In this document: piece after piece, positions 10,542 through 22,400 of the stretch
Numbering within the stretch: position 1 is the stretch's first letter
Layout of the letters: the number at the start of each line of letters is the position of its first letter
NCBI GenBank assembly: GCA_021234535.1
Contig: SFZH01000008.1
Span: 19,321,358-19,385,357, forward strand
Direction of reading: 5' to 3'
Source: Stichopus chloronotus
Lineage: Eukaryota > Echinodermata > Holothuroidea > Aspidochirotida > Stichopodidae
Length of the DNA stretch: 64,000 nt
Notes under the pieces: generated by a model
What the model was told of the DNA's origin: nothing
Database searches by the model: none
Seen by the model: only the letters and a program-made list of their open reading frames with translations
Made by a program: the position numbers and the translations under genes

Positions 10542-11909
10542 AGGCCTGTCCACACAGGATGCGTTGCGTTCTGATCCGGATATGACATGGCATGTCACTT
10601 TTATCACTTTGCTTGTAAATCAATGGAGCCGTTCACACAGGATGCATTGCATTCTGTCACGATCGATGCAGAAAAAAAGTTGAGGCATCCTACCAGATGC
10701 GTCAAATTTTGGCAAAGTCCATGTGTGTTCAGAAACAGAGTTGTTGTACGGAAGCATGCGTCAACTTGATTTCTTTCATGTTTGTCTTTCATGAAATGCA
10801 ATTTAACGGGATATGGATGCAAAATGGCACTATGTTTGAGCTTAAAATCACAATGAAATGTAAAATAAGTAGAAAAGCTCATTTTTTTGGCATTTTTCTC
10901 ACATTGGGAATGTATGCGTAGGCCTATGATTCTTTGGGTACCCACTATACCCTTGCGATATTATTGACTTCTGTAGTGGAGAAACAGTTGCATTCATTGT
11001 TGGGACAGTAGGCAGGGGAATTCTGGACACTAGATGTAGCTGTACATGGACATTTCACGGCAAACGAGAAAATATAAATATATACAATGTAGTATGTATA
11101 ATCAGTGGCATAGCTTGGGGGTCTTCAGGGATCAAGCCCTTCTCCTCAATCGTTGCGCTCTTCATGTCTCTACAAGCGATTTGGGCCAAAAAAACTTCAC
11201 TCGATTGGGCTACTCAACTTGATAATGATAGACTCTGACTGCAGAATATCTCTATTGTAATCAATCCACTGCCGATTTGTTTTTGTTCCTAAAAATATGC
11301 AAACTTTTTAACACAAATTTTACTCCAAAAGGTAGCTAATGTGGCACCAGATTGCATGCAAGGACACCTAATGTTTCAAACGCCTTCGAAGGAGGAAGGG
11401 GACACCCCCTCCACTAGGACACCTCCCCCAGGCCGGCGATCACGCAACATACTGCATGTCCCTACAGTTCCATGAGAGAAATCCTGGGTACGCCACTGAC
11501 TGAAATCCATCGAGATAAACCCACTTTGAATAATTTTGCACAAATTCAGATAGATTGTGACAAACTGAATGGGTTTAGGAATAAAATCAAATCAAATTTT
11601 ACATTTTTTTTCACAAAACTTGCACATCTTGTGTCGATGATCGCTGTAAAGCATGAAAATGGCAAGGGCGGCTATCTAGGATGTATTTTATTCTCAAATT
11701 TTCTTGGCATCCTACGATTTAAATACACCTTTTTGTCAATCAGCATGCATTGTCATTGGAAACTACACACTGCATCTCAAAGTGACGCATCGAACTTGAC
11801 GTAATGTGAATGCACCCTGTACAGACAGGCATGGGTCTTGACGTATCCGGAAGGATGCGGGAAAAAAAAGGTGTATCCGGAACGGAACGCATCCCCTGTG
11901 GACAGGCCT
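10542..11909. mobile_element. Harbinger-like non-autonomous DNA transposon
   Basis: Terminal inverted repeats start AGGCCTGTCCACACAGGATG on the left and end CATCCCCTGTGGACAGGCCT on the right, about 40 bp with mismatches. TTA on both sides (10539-10541 and 11910-11912) is the 3 bp target duplication expected of PIF/Harbinger. A second, subterminal copy of the end motif (GTTCACACAGGATGCATTGC) lies at about 10630. No transposase frame was recognised inside. Confidence 0.75.
11103..11498. mobile_element. hAT-like MITE nested in the Harbinger-like element
   Basis: It begins CAGTGGCATAGCTTGGGGG and ends ATCCTGGGTACGCCACTG. CAGTGGCGTA-type inverted ends are characteristic of hAT elements. The 8 bp flanks (tgtataat and actgaaat) match at only four positions, so the target duplication is decayed or the ends are off by a base or two. 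Confidence 0.65.
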
Positions 11910-11912
11910 TTA

Positions 11913-13101
11913 CGTCCCTCTTTATGGATGCAATCCCTGTGCATAGTTTTTGTTTTTAAGTGTAAGTTTTGAGAGAGATGCAATTATAGTAACTTAAACT
12001 TACATATGCTGCTTTTTGGGTAATTTCCGAGTTCGTCTTTGTGCCATGTATCCCTTCCCCCCTCCTCTTTCATACCTTCCTCCATCTGTTCCCGAAGAGA
12101 CGTGTCCTCACCTTCAAACTTAGGTGGCATACAGTCACATAAAGGATTACCATAAGTCATATCATAGGGAGTCCATCTCTTGACGCTACAAATTTGCATA
12201 CATAGCAAATGTTTATTCGTGATACATCTATGAGACACTTAATTGGCCTGTAAATTGGTCAATCTGTGAAAGATTTTGACGATTTGTGGCTCTTTTGACT
12301 ACTTTTAATGCTGAATGCACCCAAACTCAAAAATGTGATTTTCATGTCACATGACCTTAAGAGAGTAAAATATTGATGTGCTCTTATCATTGGAAGATTA
12401 AAGTAGATGTTCTGATCTGTTCTACATTTTGTTTGATATTCTGCCCATTCCTCAAATCTCTTCTCATTTTGAGACTAAAAAAATACCACAGGCATTCATT
12501 TCAGGGTAAAAGCAAACTTAATCCGAAGTAAGTAATATCGGTCCATTCTCAATATAATCAAAGACCATGCAAATAACTGCAACTGTGCAAAAAAGAACGT
12601 TATTACAACTGTGCAGCTCTCTTTGTTCATTCACAAACTTTTCACAGGAAAATATAAACCTTTCCTGTCACATCAATACTTAATGTAGAAGAGTGGGTTG
12701 TCAGATTAAGAATATGTAGTTGGCATAGAATCCATATTCTTGATTTGAAACATGTCTACATTTCTGAAGTGAACCTGGAATATTTTGGTGTAGCATGTCT
12801 TCATTATCTCAATCAGTAGCGATACCTGTGCCAGATCATCAAGGAGAATTCACATAAAATAATACGTTTTCAGTTTTCACTCTGAAACTGCATTTGAAAA
12901 TCACTGTAAAAGTAATTTTTTTCACTGAAAGCCATAAAATGCTAAACAAAACAGAGAAGGCAGATTGAAAATTTAAGTGATTTTATTTACACTGCAATAA
13001 TGAAAATGTTTCATCTAAATATATTTTCTCATAATATATCAAATTTGCCAAATTACGTAGTGTAGTGAGGTCCATTGTACTGACAAATGAGAGCAACAAA
13101 T
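11913..13101. other. Intergenic, nothing recognised
   Basis: AT-rich DNA without a convincing coding frame or structured repeat. Confidence 0.5.
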
Positions 13102-13688
13102 TACTTTAAAGGACGATAGGGAATCAAAAAAAAACATCTTACCTGTACTTAACTTTTTGTACTTTCTTTCTCAAAATCTAGTGGAAACATATCTGTTTAT
13201 CAGATTTGCGGTAAAAAATAATCTACCAATGACAAATTTTGTTGGAGAACTCCCTAGTAGGGAGAAAAAAACATTAATTTTTTGTATGTTGTGGCCCACA
13301 AGGTAATATTCATGAGTGTGTCTTTTATGCCTCCCCTAGCTTGAACATGGAATGTTGTTTGGTCAAAGGTTATCAATGTTTACCTGGACTCTGCAAGTGG
13401 ACATTGATGACCTTCCACCCAAAACATTCCTGCTGCAAAGAGGCATAGAACACATACTCATGAATATTATCTTGCAGCCCACAACATACTACATATTAAA
13501 GAGAAATTCAAACATTAATGTTTTTTTTTCCTCTTTGCTGGGGCGCTTTCTAAAAAGATTTGTCATTGTCAGATCACTTTTGACCGCACACCTGTTGATA
13601 AGCTTACAGTTGATTTGAAGAAAGAAAGTACAAAAAGCTGTGTAAGACGTATTCTCCAACTCTATATCCTCCTTTTAAAAGTTACGAA
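13102..13688. mobile_element. Foldback (long inverted repeat) DNA element, family D
   Basis: The ~590 bp palindrome has arms of about 230 bp and a spacer near 13335-13440. Left blocks ACTTTTTGTACTTTCTTTCT, GTATGTTGTGGCCCACAAGG and TAATATTCATGAGTGTG are mirrored by AGAAAGAAAGTACAAAAAGC, TTGCAGCCCACAACATACT and CATACTCATGAATATTA. The ends read CTTTAAAGGACGATAGGG and TATATCCTCCTTTTAAAAG, again TTAAAGG-type. Confidence 0.85.
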
Positions 13689-16379
13689 TACTACTTTGAT
13701 ACATTTCCTGGGTCCATAAGAGCCACTTTAAATAGAAATATATATAATCAATGCATTTGACTCATACTTTCATTTTTTTTTTTTACAAACTGACATTATT
13801 TATAAAGTGCAGTATTGTGTCAGACACACTTGCAAGCCCATTGTATGTGACCATAAAATTGGTAAGTTACCTTAGCGACCTCTTGCGATGAAAGTTAGTG
13901 AAACAGCAAAACCCTTTCACCATGAGTCACATGTACCATTGTATTTTTAGCCTGTTTATCATTATGTAGCAGTGCGACATATACTGTCCTTGTAGCACCT
14001 TAAAGCTAGCCCCTGTTACATTGGATTATCAGTACACACAGGCTGAGTCTACCTGAAACCAGTGTTGTAAAACAACACATCACTGGAATGCATACTGCTT
14101 CTCTTAGTCGACAACACTAATTTAAAGGATCTCACAGGTCAATTGGGGTTCCAGTGGACTGGAAAAAGTCTAGAAATTTTGTTTTCACTTTCCAGGTCTA
14201 GACAAGTTATGACATTTTGCAAAAAATAACAGAAGTCATGGGGAAAGTCATGAAGTTTAAGACAGGCTTGTAATTTTTGACACCTTGGAAAAAGTTGACG
14301 TTCTGTCATAATCTTACACCAGCATTCATCCATCAAGTTCTGGAGCAGTTGAGTTATGAATTTTTATGTAAAGGTCACGAAACACTCATGAGAATGTCGT
14401 GAAGCAAGATGCAGGAACCTTGTCAATAAATCTGTTTGAAGCATACTTCATACTGTCAAAATATGATAATCACTGTGATACTATTTTTACATGAAGATGA
14501 CCAAACAAAACATTACCCTCAATCTCGAATGTCATATGACTATTGTCCCATCAAAAGTTTAATCAGTATCTGCTTCAACAAAGACTCCTTTCAACAAGTC
14601 TAAGATGATTTCAATATTTTACTTTTCTTCATTGTAAACAGCTACCCTGTATACTCGAGTAGGTCACGCTACAGTATCTCAAGGTGTGTGCAAAATAGAG
14701 GCTTGCACAAAGCTGTGCAGGAATATTTGTGTGGGGCATATTAAAGGTAATGTCCATGGTAACATATGCATTACATACTGTAGCTGAGGTAAATACTGCA
14801 GATCATTAAAAAGATCCAACATGGTATTCTAAAGTAGTTACTAGTACTATATTTTTTAAATACTGTTGAAGGATGAACACAGGCAAACCTGTACCACACA
14901 GGCGGCAGCAATATTTGCCGTTTAGCATATTGATAGAACTTCACAAAATAAATCTACACACTGAAGTAGCTGCGTGTGTCAACAGAACCTTGGTTCCTCT
15001 TTGTAATGCATATATGCACACACATGAAGGAGCAATATGAAAAAGTGCAAGAATATGAAATCAAATTCCATGTTTTTACTAATCTAATTCTGGCAGTTTT
15101 TTTTTTTGATATTTCAATGGAGGCATGTGAAAAACATTTTCCTATAAAAAGCTAAACTGAGTATACATCCATGAAGGAAAACGTGTGGTATTATTCTCAC
15201 ATACACTGTGTAACAGCAGACAAACAGGTATGGTACAATAACCTCAAAACATACCACCTGTAATTATTTTCAAATTGGCAAAGGGAATAAACTATTGTGA
15301 GGAAGCTAAATAAATTATTAAATATTTTTTTATCTACCTTATTATGTAACAACAAAATAACAATGAAAGACTACTAAGAAACATACAGTTGGACTTGCCC
15401 CCCCCCCACAAAAAAAATTACTTAAATTTACTTGAACTAGGAAATAGCAATTAACTGCTTGAACATATGCACAATCTGTGATCAGATCACTGGCTACACA
15501 GCCGCCTACGGCATTTAACTTCTGCGTGAGACTTCTCACAAACACATGTGATAGCAATAATAACATCTAAGCACAAGGTAATGACCGTTCCTCTTTCCAT
15601 ACAAAACAAAGAGACAAAAATAAATTGAACATGAAAATAACTGACATCCTACATAATTAGATTGAAGATGCTGCTTGACTTTCAGCCTAAATGGAATAAT
15701 TTTGACTTATTTGCGTCTGAATTGCAACTGCCCCAATATTAAAAATTTTCACCAAAACATAAATTTGGAACTTAAAATTGGAACTACTTTATGCCTTCAA
15801 GAATGTGATTCACAGTCAAACAATTTGAACTCTTTTTTTTTTCCAATCAATTTAGGAAATTCTCTGTCAAAACTTTTGCTGTTATGCCAGAGAGAAGAAG
15901 TCACCAAGAAGTATGCTAGGCTATTATCCCAACAACTTACTGTATCTTATGACCGAACAACTCTCACCTGGACAATTTTCACCTGAAAAAGTCCCCCCTT
16001 GGACAACCTCCCCCAGCCAATTCCCACCCAAGCAATTCCCAACCCAGAGAATTCCACTTAGGACAACTATCACCAGAAAAGTTTCCTGGGAAAGGGTAAG
16101 GACTTAGGGAATTGTCACAGGAAAATTGTCTGGGGGGGGGGGGAGATTTTCCAGGAATCATCCTTTCTCAAAGCATCATGAATTCATCCCTTCTCTTCTT
16201 CTTGTCCTCTCTACTCAAAAGAAAGAAAATCAATAAATGAGCTTCTTTAAATGCTGCTGCAATACGAATTTGCCCTGAGGGATCTAGGGTTGGTTGGTCT
16301 CGTTCAAGAAAGTCTTTGGTGAGGTATGCACCCAGTGTCTGCAGTCTCATCCGGATAATTACTAGCTCCTCTAGAATGT
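13689..16379. other. TMEM222 3' flank
   Basis: AT-rich, with a degenerate short-period repeat at about 15953-16133. The 3' UTR of TMEM222 must lie in the right-hand part; no polyadenylation signal could be assigned with confidence. Confidence 0.45.
15953..16133. repeat. Degenerate ~15 bp minisatellite
   Basis: Variants of GGACAATTTTCACCTGG and CAATTCCCACCCAAG follow one another in tandem, and the last part is in inverted orientation (AGGGAATTGTCACAGG). A run of 12 G follows. It lies about 250 bases past the TMEM222 stop codon. Confidence 0.6.
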
Positions 16380-16458
16380 CTAAAAGTATAAGATGATGAA
16401 AAGAATAGTGCCATAGATCACCAAGGCTGGCAGCCAAGATTTCAGGAGTCCCTTTATT
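16380..16458 (-). CDS. TMEM222: TMEM222 exon 5, C-terminus
   Basis: The acceptor is ctctttccacag. With the carried-over GG the frame reads [17 protein letters not shown], then a hydrophobic end and a TAG stop at 16382-16380. A longer frame overlaps here, but only this one matches the GAFVRTWLPF C-terminus of TMEM222 and the incoming phase. Confidence 0.9.
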
Positions 16459-19400
16459 CTGTGGAAAGAGAACACGAGCAGACCTCATGAATATTCAACC
16501 TGGTTTCCTTCAAATCCGCCTAGTCAGATGTAGCATAGAGATTAGGGTATGCGCCTTTCGAGAGGGCATAAACATGTAGTATATCACGTCAGGATTGGCT
16601 TTTCAAATTCAGTCACTTGGGACAAATTCATAAACTAGTAATCACTGTACACTGTCCTCTCATACCATGGTTCAAGGCACTTAAGTTCACAATAAAAACA
16701 ACGCCTAACATACATCTGGTTAGAAACATGAACAATCATATTATTTACACTGCTCCCACTGACAGTACAAGTGCTTAGAAGCAGGATGCAAAAGCACAAT
16801 ATAGTAAATATTGTTGAAACAGGGTGTCTAAATTTCATTTACTGCAATTCCTACTGGAAAATGGGCATGACATTGTTAAAAGACAGAAGTTAAAATGCTT
16901 CCAGATGAAAATAAGCACCTTAGGAGAGTAATCCACCATGAAACAGTGGTACTGGTGGGGAGGCTGACAGTGGTACCGGCGGGGAGGCTGACAAATCCTT
17001 GATGGCTTTGAGTCTCAGTATTCCCCATGATGCACAGCATATTGATACAGAATGCTTTAAGGTAGCTGGCATACATTGCACAGGATCTATAAGGGCATAT
17101 ACATGGATCCTTACCAAGCAAGGATAACCATAATATCACACTTTGACTGGCTGTTGGTCCATGAGCTATCATGTTCTCAAGCTAAAATGTCACAAAACAG
17201 AAACATAACCACAATAACAGGGACTCTTTCAACATTCACAAAGGAATCAACAGCAAAGCAAAAGGTTCCAAGGGGATATTAATAAATGGCTCTTCAGTTT
17301 CATTAAGCTTCACATTGTAGTATTACAAAACAGCAGAGGCTGATGATGGCAGTGACGATGACATGGGACAGCCCTTGTTCATCGGAAACTCACTCACCCG
17401 ACAAACCTTCCAAAGATCAAGATCAGGGCACAAAGCTTCACCATATTCCAAGACTTCTTTCCCCTGTACTGCATCAGGTTCAAAGACATCGCTACATGTG
17501 AGTGACAATTATCACAGCAAAGGTTATGCTGAAAAAAAAAGAAAAACAGGAAGATAGCACAGAAATGTAGAACATGACCAAATACACAACCACAGCGAAC
17601 TGTTTCAAAATGCATGCTTTCACATAGCTACAATTATGCAATAACTAACCATCGATTCTCACAATTTGGCGAGAAACATTTGATGGAATGTGCAAAACTT
17701 AAACCATCTTATTCTTAATTGAATATCTAGATTGCTGCTGGATATCGAGGGTTTAATGAGTTAGGAGAGTATAGACCCTTTACAAGTGCAGCGCCTCGGT
17801 CATTCCATGTACACAAGCCTAGCATAGCAATGGGTACTGCTCTTTTGTTTGCCTCAGGAATGGAGCCCTGGTAGTGATGGAATTCCTGTCAAGCTTGTAA
17901 AATCTGCAAGTCATGTGTTAGCACCTGTGCGAATTCAAATTTTCAATGTAGTTCTCAGAACTGGCTCTTGCCCTGAAGCCCTCAAAATTGCTAAAGTTAT
18001 CCCTGTGTTCAAGAAAGGTGAAAGTGACCTGCCTGAAAATTATAGACCCATCAGTTTGCTAGCCTGCTTTAATAAATTGCTTGGAACTGTTATTGAAAAA
18101 CGATTGCATAATTTCTTTGACAGGAATAAGATTTTATATGACTACCAGTTTGGGTTTAGGAAAGGCCACTGCACTAACCACACTTTATTAAAAACAGTTA
18201 ACACTATTCGTTCACAGCTTGCAATAGGAAACAATGTTCTAGGACGTTATCTTGACCTCAAGAAGGCATTTGACACTGTTGACCATACTATTTTGCTAAG
18301 AAAACTCTACAACTATGGTATTCCTGGTACCCCACATAAACTTTTGTCAACCTATTTAGTTAACAGAATGCAAAGTGTTTTTGTGAATGACATATATTCA
18401 AATTCACAGCCCGTCGAAACGGGTGTTCCGCAAGGTTCTGTTTTAGGACCACTATTATTTTTAATTTATGTGAACGATTTAAGTAAAGCTGTTCAGTTTG
18501 CCTGTTTGCCAACGATACTAGTGTCTTCTTATATGATAAGGATTGTAATACTTTAGCTCAGAAGGGAATTTGTACCCTAAGCATGCTTAAAGGATGGTTT
18601 GATTCCAACAAGCTCACCTTACACCTTGGTAAAACTAACTTCAATATTTTTCATGCTTCTAGCAAAGCCCATTCTTGCTGTAATGAAATCATATTTAATA
18701 GCACAACTATTATCAAATCTTCTAGTATTAAGTACTTAGGTTTGATAATAGACAATACATTGTCCTGGCAAACTCATATCAATGACCTTTGTAACAATTT
18801 GGTAAAATATGTCAGTATATTCCATCATTTAGGAAACTTTCTTCCGAAGAGCACCGCTTTACAGATATATTACTCTTTTACTTATTCTAAATTAAGATAT
18901 GCAATCAAGATTTACGGTACAGCCAACCAGTCTGTCTTATCGCCACTTCAGATCCTTCAGAATAAGCTACTTAAAGTATTCACAGGTAAACCTTGGAGTT
19001 ATTCATCTCATTTATTATATAGTGATAATAAGCTCCTTATGATTAAAGATATTCATATTTATTGCATGTGTAATTTGATTCACAAACACCGTAACAAAAT
19101 CTTACCTGATATTATTTCTGATGGTATATGCCCACCCAGACCTGAGTGTCAACCTAGTACTTGTATTTGTCTGTTACCTATCATAAGAGTTATCATGGAA
19201 AATTCATTTTAAATAATTACTCTTATCGCATCTGGCAGTCCCTCCTCCCTAGGATTAAATCTATGATTCATTGTAATTCATTCCTTGCCAGCATTAAACC
19301 TGAACTTATCAGTAATTATTCGTGATTTACCCTGATGTTATGAATATTTACTACTTGTTTTTTTGTTCTGAATCTTCTCAGTCTTATCCTTGCTTATATT

Positions 19401-22400
19401 CTCAGCTTCCCTCTTCATTCTTTCTCTCTTCTTCCTTTCCTTCTTTCCTTTCCTTGCCCTTTCTTTTGTTAATTCCTCGGTGATCAGTTTTTTTCTCCCC
19501 CATTTGTACTGTATTATTTTTCTTCTGCATCTTCTACTTTAGTGGTCACTAGCTTTGTTGACAGTATTCTGTTTTTCTAGTGTCCTTCATATGTTTTTAA
19601 TACTTATGTAACTGCTTTCCTGTGTTCCTCTGTCCATATGAGAAATAAATTTGAATTTTGTTATTATGTTGGTGTCAATGCAAGGGGTCTATTGACATTC
19701 AGAGTTATATATTAGCGTGTATAGACCAGTCTTCCAGAATGTAAGGTATAATTATTTAGTTTTCAAATTTCAATATTATGTGTCTGTAAAATTAGATAAC
19801 TTGAAAATACTTTCTCATGTCCACTTCAAAAACAAAAACAAAAAAAAATACACAAGACATGTAAGACACTCTGTAACTGGTGCAACAAGGAGCATGCCAC
19901 ACAGAAAACGGGGGGGGGGGGGGGGGAAGAAAGAGATGTGCAACTCTACACATAACAAAACAGTTCATGGCAAATCTACTATAACAAGGATCTTCCTTGA
20001 GGAGATCCCATTTAATATTCCAGACAAGAAGTTTGCAAAGAATGATCGCATACCATTCTGTTTTTATATTCTTCAGAGGCATCAGCTACTGCACTGTCCC
20101 AAACGGAAGGCTTGACTTCTTCCCGATACAGACTCCAGTATCTTGTTGGCTTACCGAATCCCATGTCGTCTTCCTATAAATGTGTGCAAAAAGTTGAAAA
20201 CCAAAAGTAACATACTATTACACAACAAGGTACAGTCAATCACACCAAATGATCTCTGTAACATGATCTAACTGGCAACAGTTCTGATCTGCTTGGTTCG
20301 TCCAGTGGGACTGGGCATGAGACTGGACCAATTGGTGGTTGGCAATTACTGAAATCCCAAAACAAGGAAGCCAAATGACCAGTGATTGTTTGCTAATATT
20401 GATGTAATATTGGATACACAATTTACTGAGATGTTCCTGCCAAGTTTCTCTTGAGAATCCATGCTAAAATAATGTTAAGGTTTTGACCTCTATTGTCTTT
20501 AAACACCATCAAAAAAGTGCTGAAGAAATCAATAGGTCGAACAATACCCGCCCACCAAGCCTGAAGTTCAAGGAAACTCGAAATCTTGAGATATCACACT
20601 TACAAACTTTAAAGTCTGACTTCTACTACTATATCAAGTAACCTGGTGATGGAGAAAAAAAAAATTAATGGGCTGAGGTTGAGTGCCAACAGGACTAGCT
20701 AAAGTGGAGTGTAAGGACGAAAGGAAGGGGCGATATAATTCACATAGAACTACTTTCATACCACATCTGAAGACATCCAAGTCGATGGAGTATGAAAACA
20801 TACCGTGCGTATCTGCAGAAAATATTAGTTGCAGCACATCCAATTTTTTTACTAAATTTGCATATCACCATGAAAATATTGATATACGTACACATGTTGC
20901 TAATCATTTATTTTGCTGAAATTACTCAATGAAGTGGTGTTTTGATGCAAGAAGCCTAGAGTGACATCAAGAGCTTTAAAACCAATGAAGACACTAAAGA
21001 CAGTCTCCTTTTGACAATGTTCTGTAGTACAGTATGACAGTATCAGATAAGGTGAAAACACCCTTTGGAAGGAGTGGGTGAAGAGATGATGGGCTGTCTA
21101 TATGTTTCAAGCAACAGGTTCATTCTTACATAATCAAAGTTTTTGCAGTTTAATTATCTGTAACATTAGCAATTAGGACAGAGGTATCTAGAAAGCATAA
21201 GCAAATTCCTATCTTTCAGAAAGATTTTGCCGCTCATCATATAAACAGCTGAAAATGGGATGGTCTTACAAATCTACAAATGGCATAACATCTGCAGAGA
21301 GAGTGAAATTCATTTAAATATTAACTTAAATTCTGGAGCATAAAATTTTCACTCACTGAGACGAAGTATGGTCCTGCAAAGTCTCTGATAATTCCTGTTG
21401 ATGTGGCAATACCCATATGACCAATGAATGGAAACAACCAGCTGAAATTAGGATAAGGAAATGACATCAAAATATTTAAATTGACAACATTAGCTACACA
21501 GGCCAATGAAAGCTCATGACCTTTAAGGGAAATGAGGCATTTGTTTTACAGAAGAAACTTACAATTTTAAAACCATGTAGACACAAAAATATAGATTATC
21601 AAAAATAAGGAAGGATGGTAGTCTTCTTTACAACAAATATGTTTCTCAAAGATAGACATAGATATTATTTGTTGCTCAAGAATAAATTGTTCACAGTAAT
21701 TTTCAAAAATTAAGAGATGCTTGTTCCTTAAATCATCTTGTGAAAATGTGAGGAGATAAATCTTTTGCAGATGTTCATTGATGGGCCTGGATGTTTTAAT
21801 GATGATTAAATTTGTAGACTGTTATGCAATGTTGGTGCATTCCCTATTACCCTTTCAGTTTTCAACCTCTACCTTTCTGTGACTGGTTCTGAGTTCAAAC
21901 AGGGTTTTGAGTTTGAACACTTTGATCAACTGTGCAATACTGTACAGTAGAGTATCTACACGAACGTTTTCACCGTGGTGACCACTGAAGAGGCAAAAAT
22001 TGGCAAGCCACCGACTGTTTCCACCAAAAATGACTGACATGAACATAAGTATACTTTAATCAGTCAAGAAAATTTGTAACTTCTCCTTACTTCTGAACAA
22101 TACATAACAGATTCAAGGGATAATGACCACTATCCAGCAGCCAGCTGGTATGGTCCAATGTGAAATTTTTAAGGCTTTTGTTGTACAACAATACCAAGGA
22201 GGCTTCCAAGAGTGCTGTTCTCAAAATGGTTTTGGTTGAATCCTCTTACTTAAGTTTTAAAAGTTGTAAAAAGAATTACTTTGAGAATGATTCTCTCTGC
22301 AGTAAGGAAACATACAGGTGAAATTGATGTTCACAATTCTAAAGTTGCAATGGAATGGCCTGTCTAGTTAATGACTTGTTGCAAGTTGCCCTTGAAATGA

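Noticed and set aside
16168..16488. Long minus-strand ORF of 106 residues overlapping TMEM222 exon 5
   Set aside because: It is in the wrong frame. The frame fixed by the incoming splice phase gives the conserved TMEM222 C-terminus and stops at 16380.
16531..16605. tRNA-like TAGCATAGAGATTAGGG with CGCCTTTCGAG
   Set aside because: No recognisable B box and no stem pairing; too weak for a SINE call.
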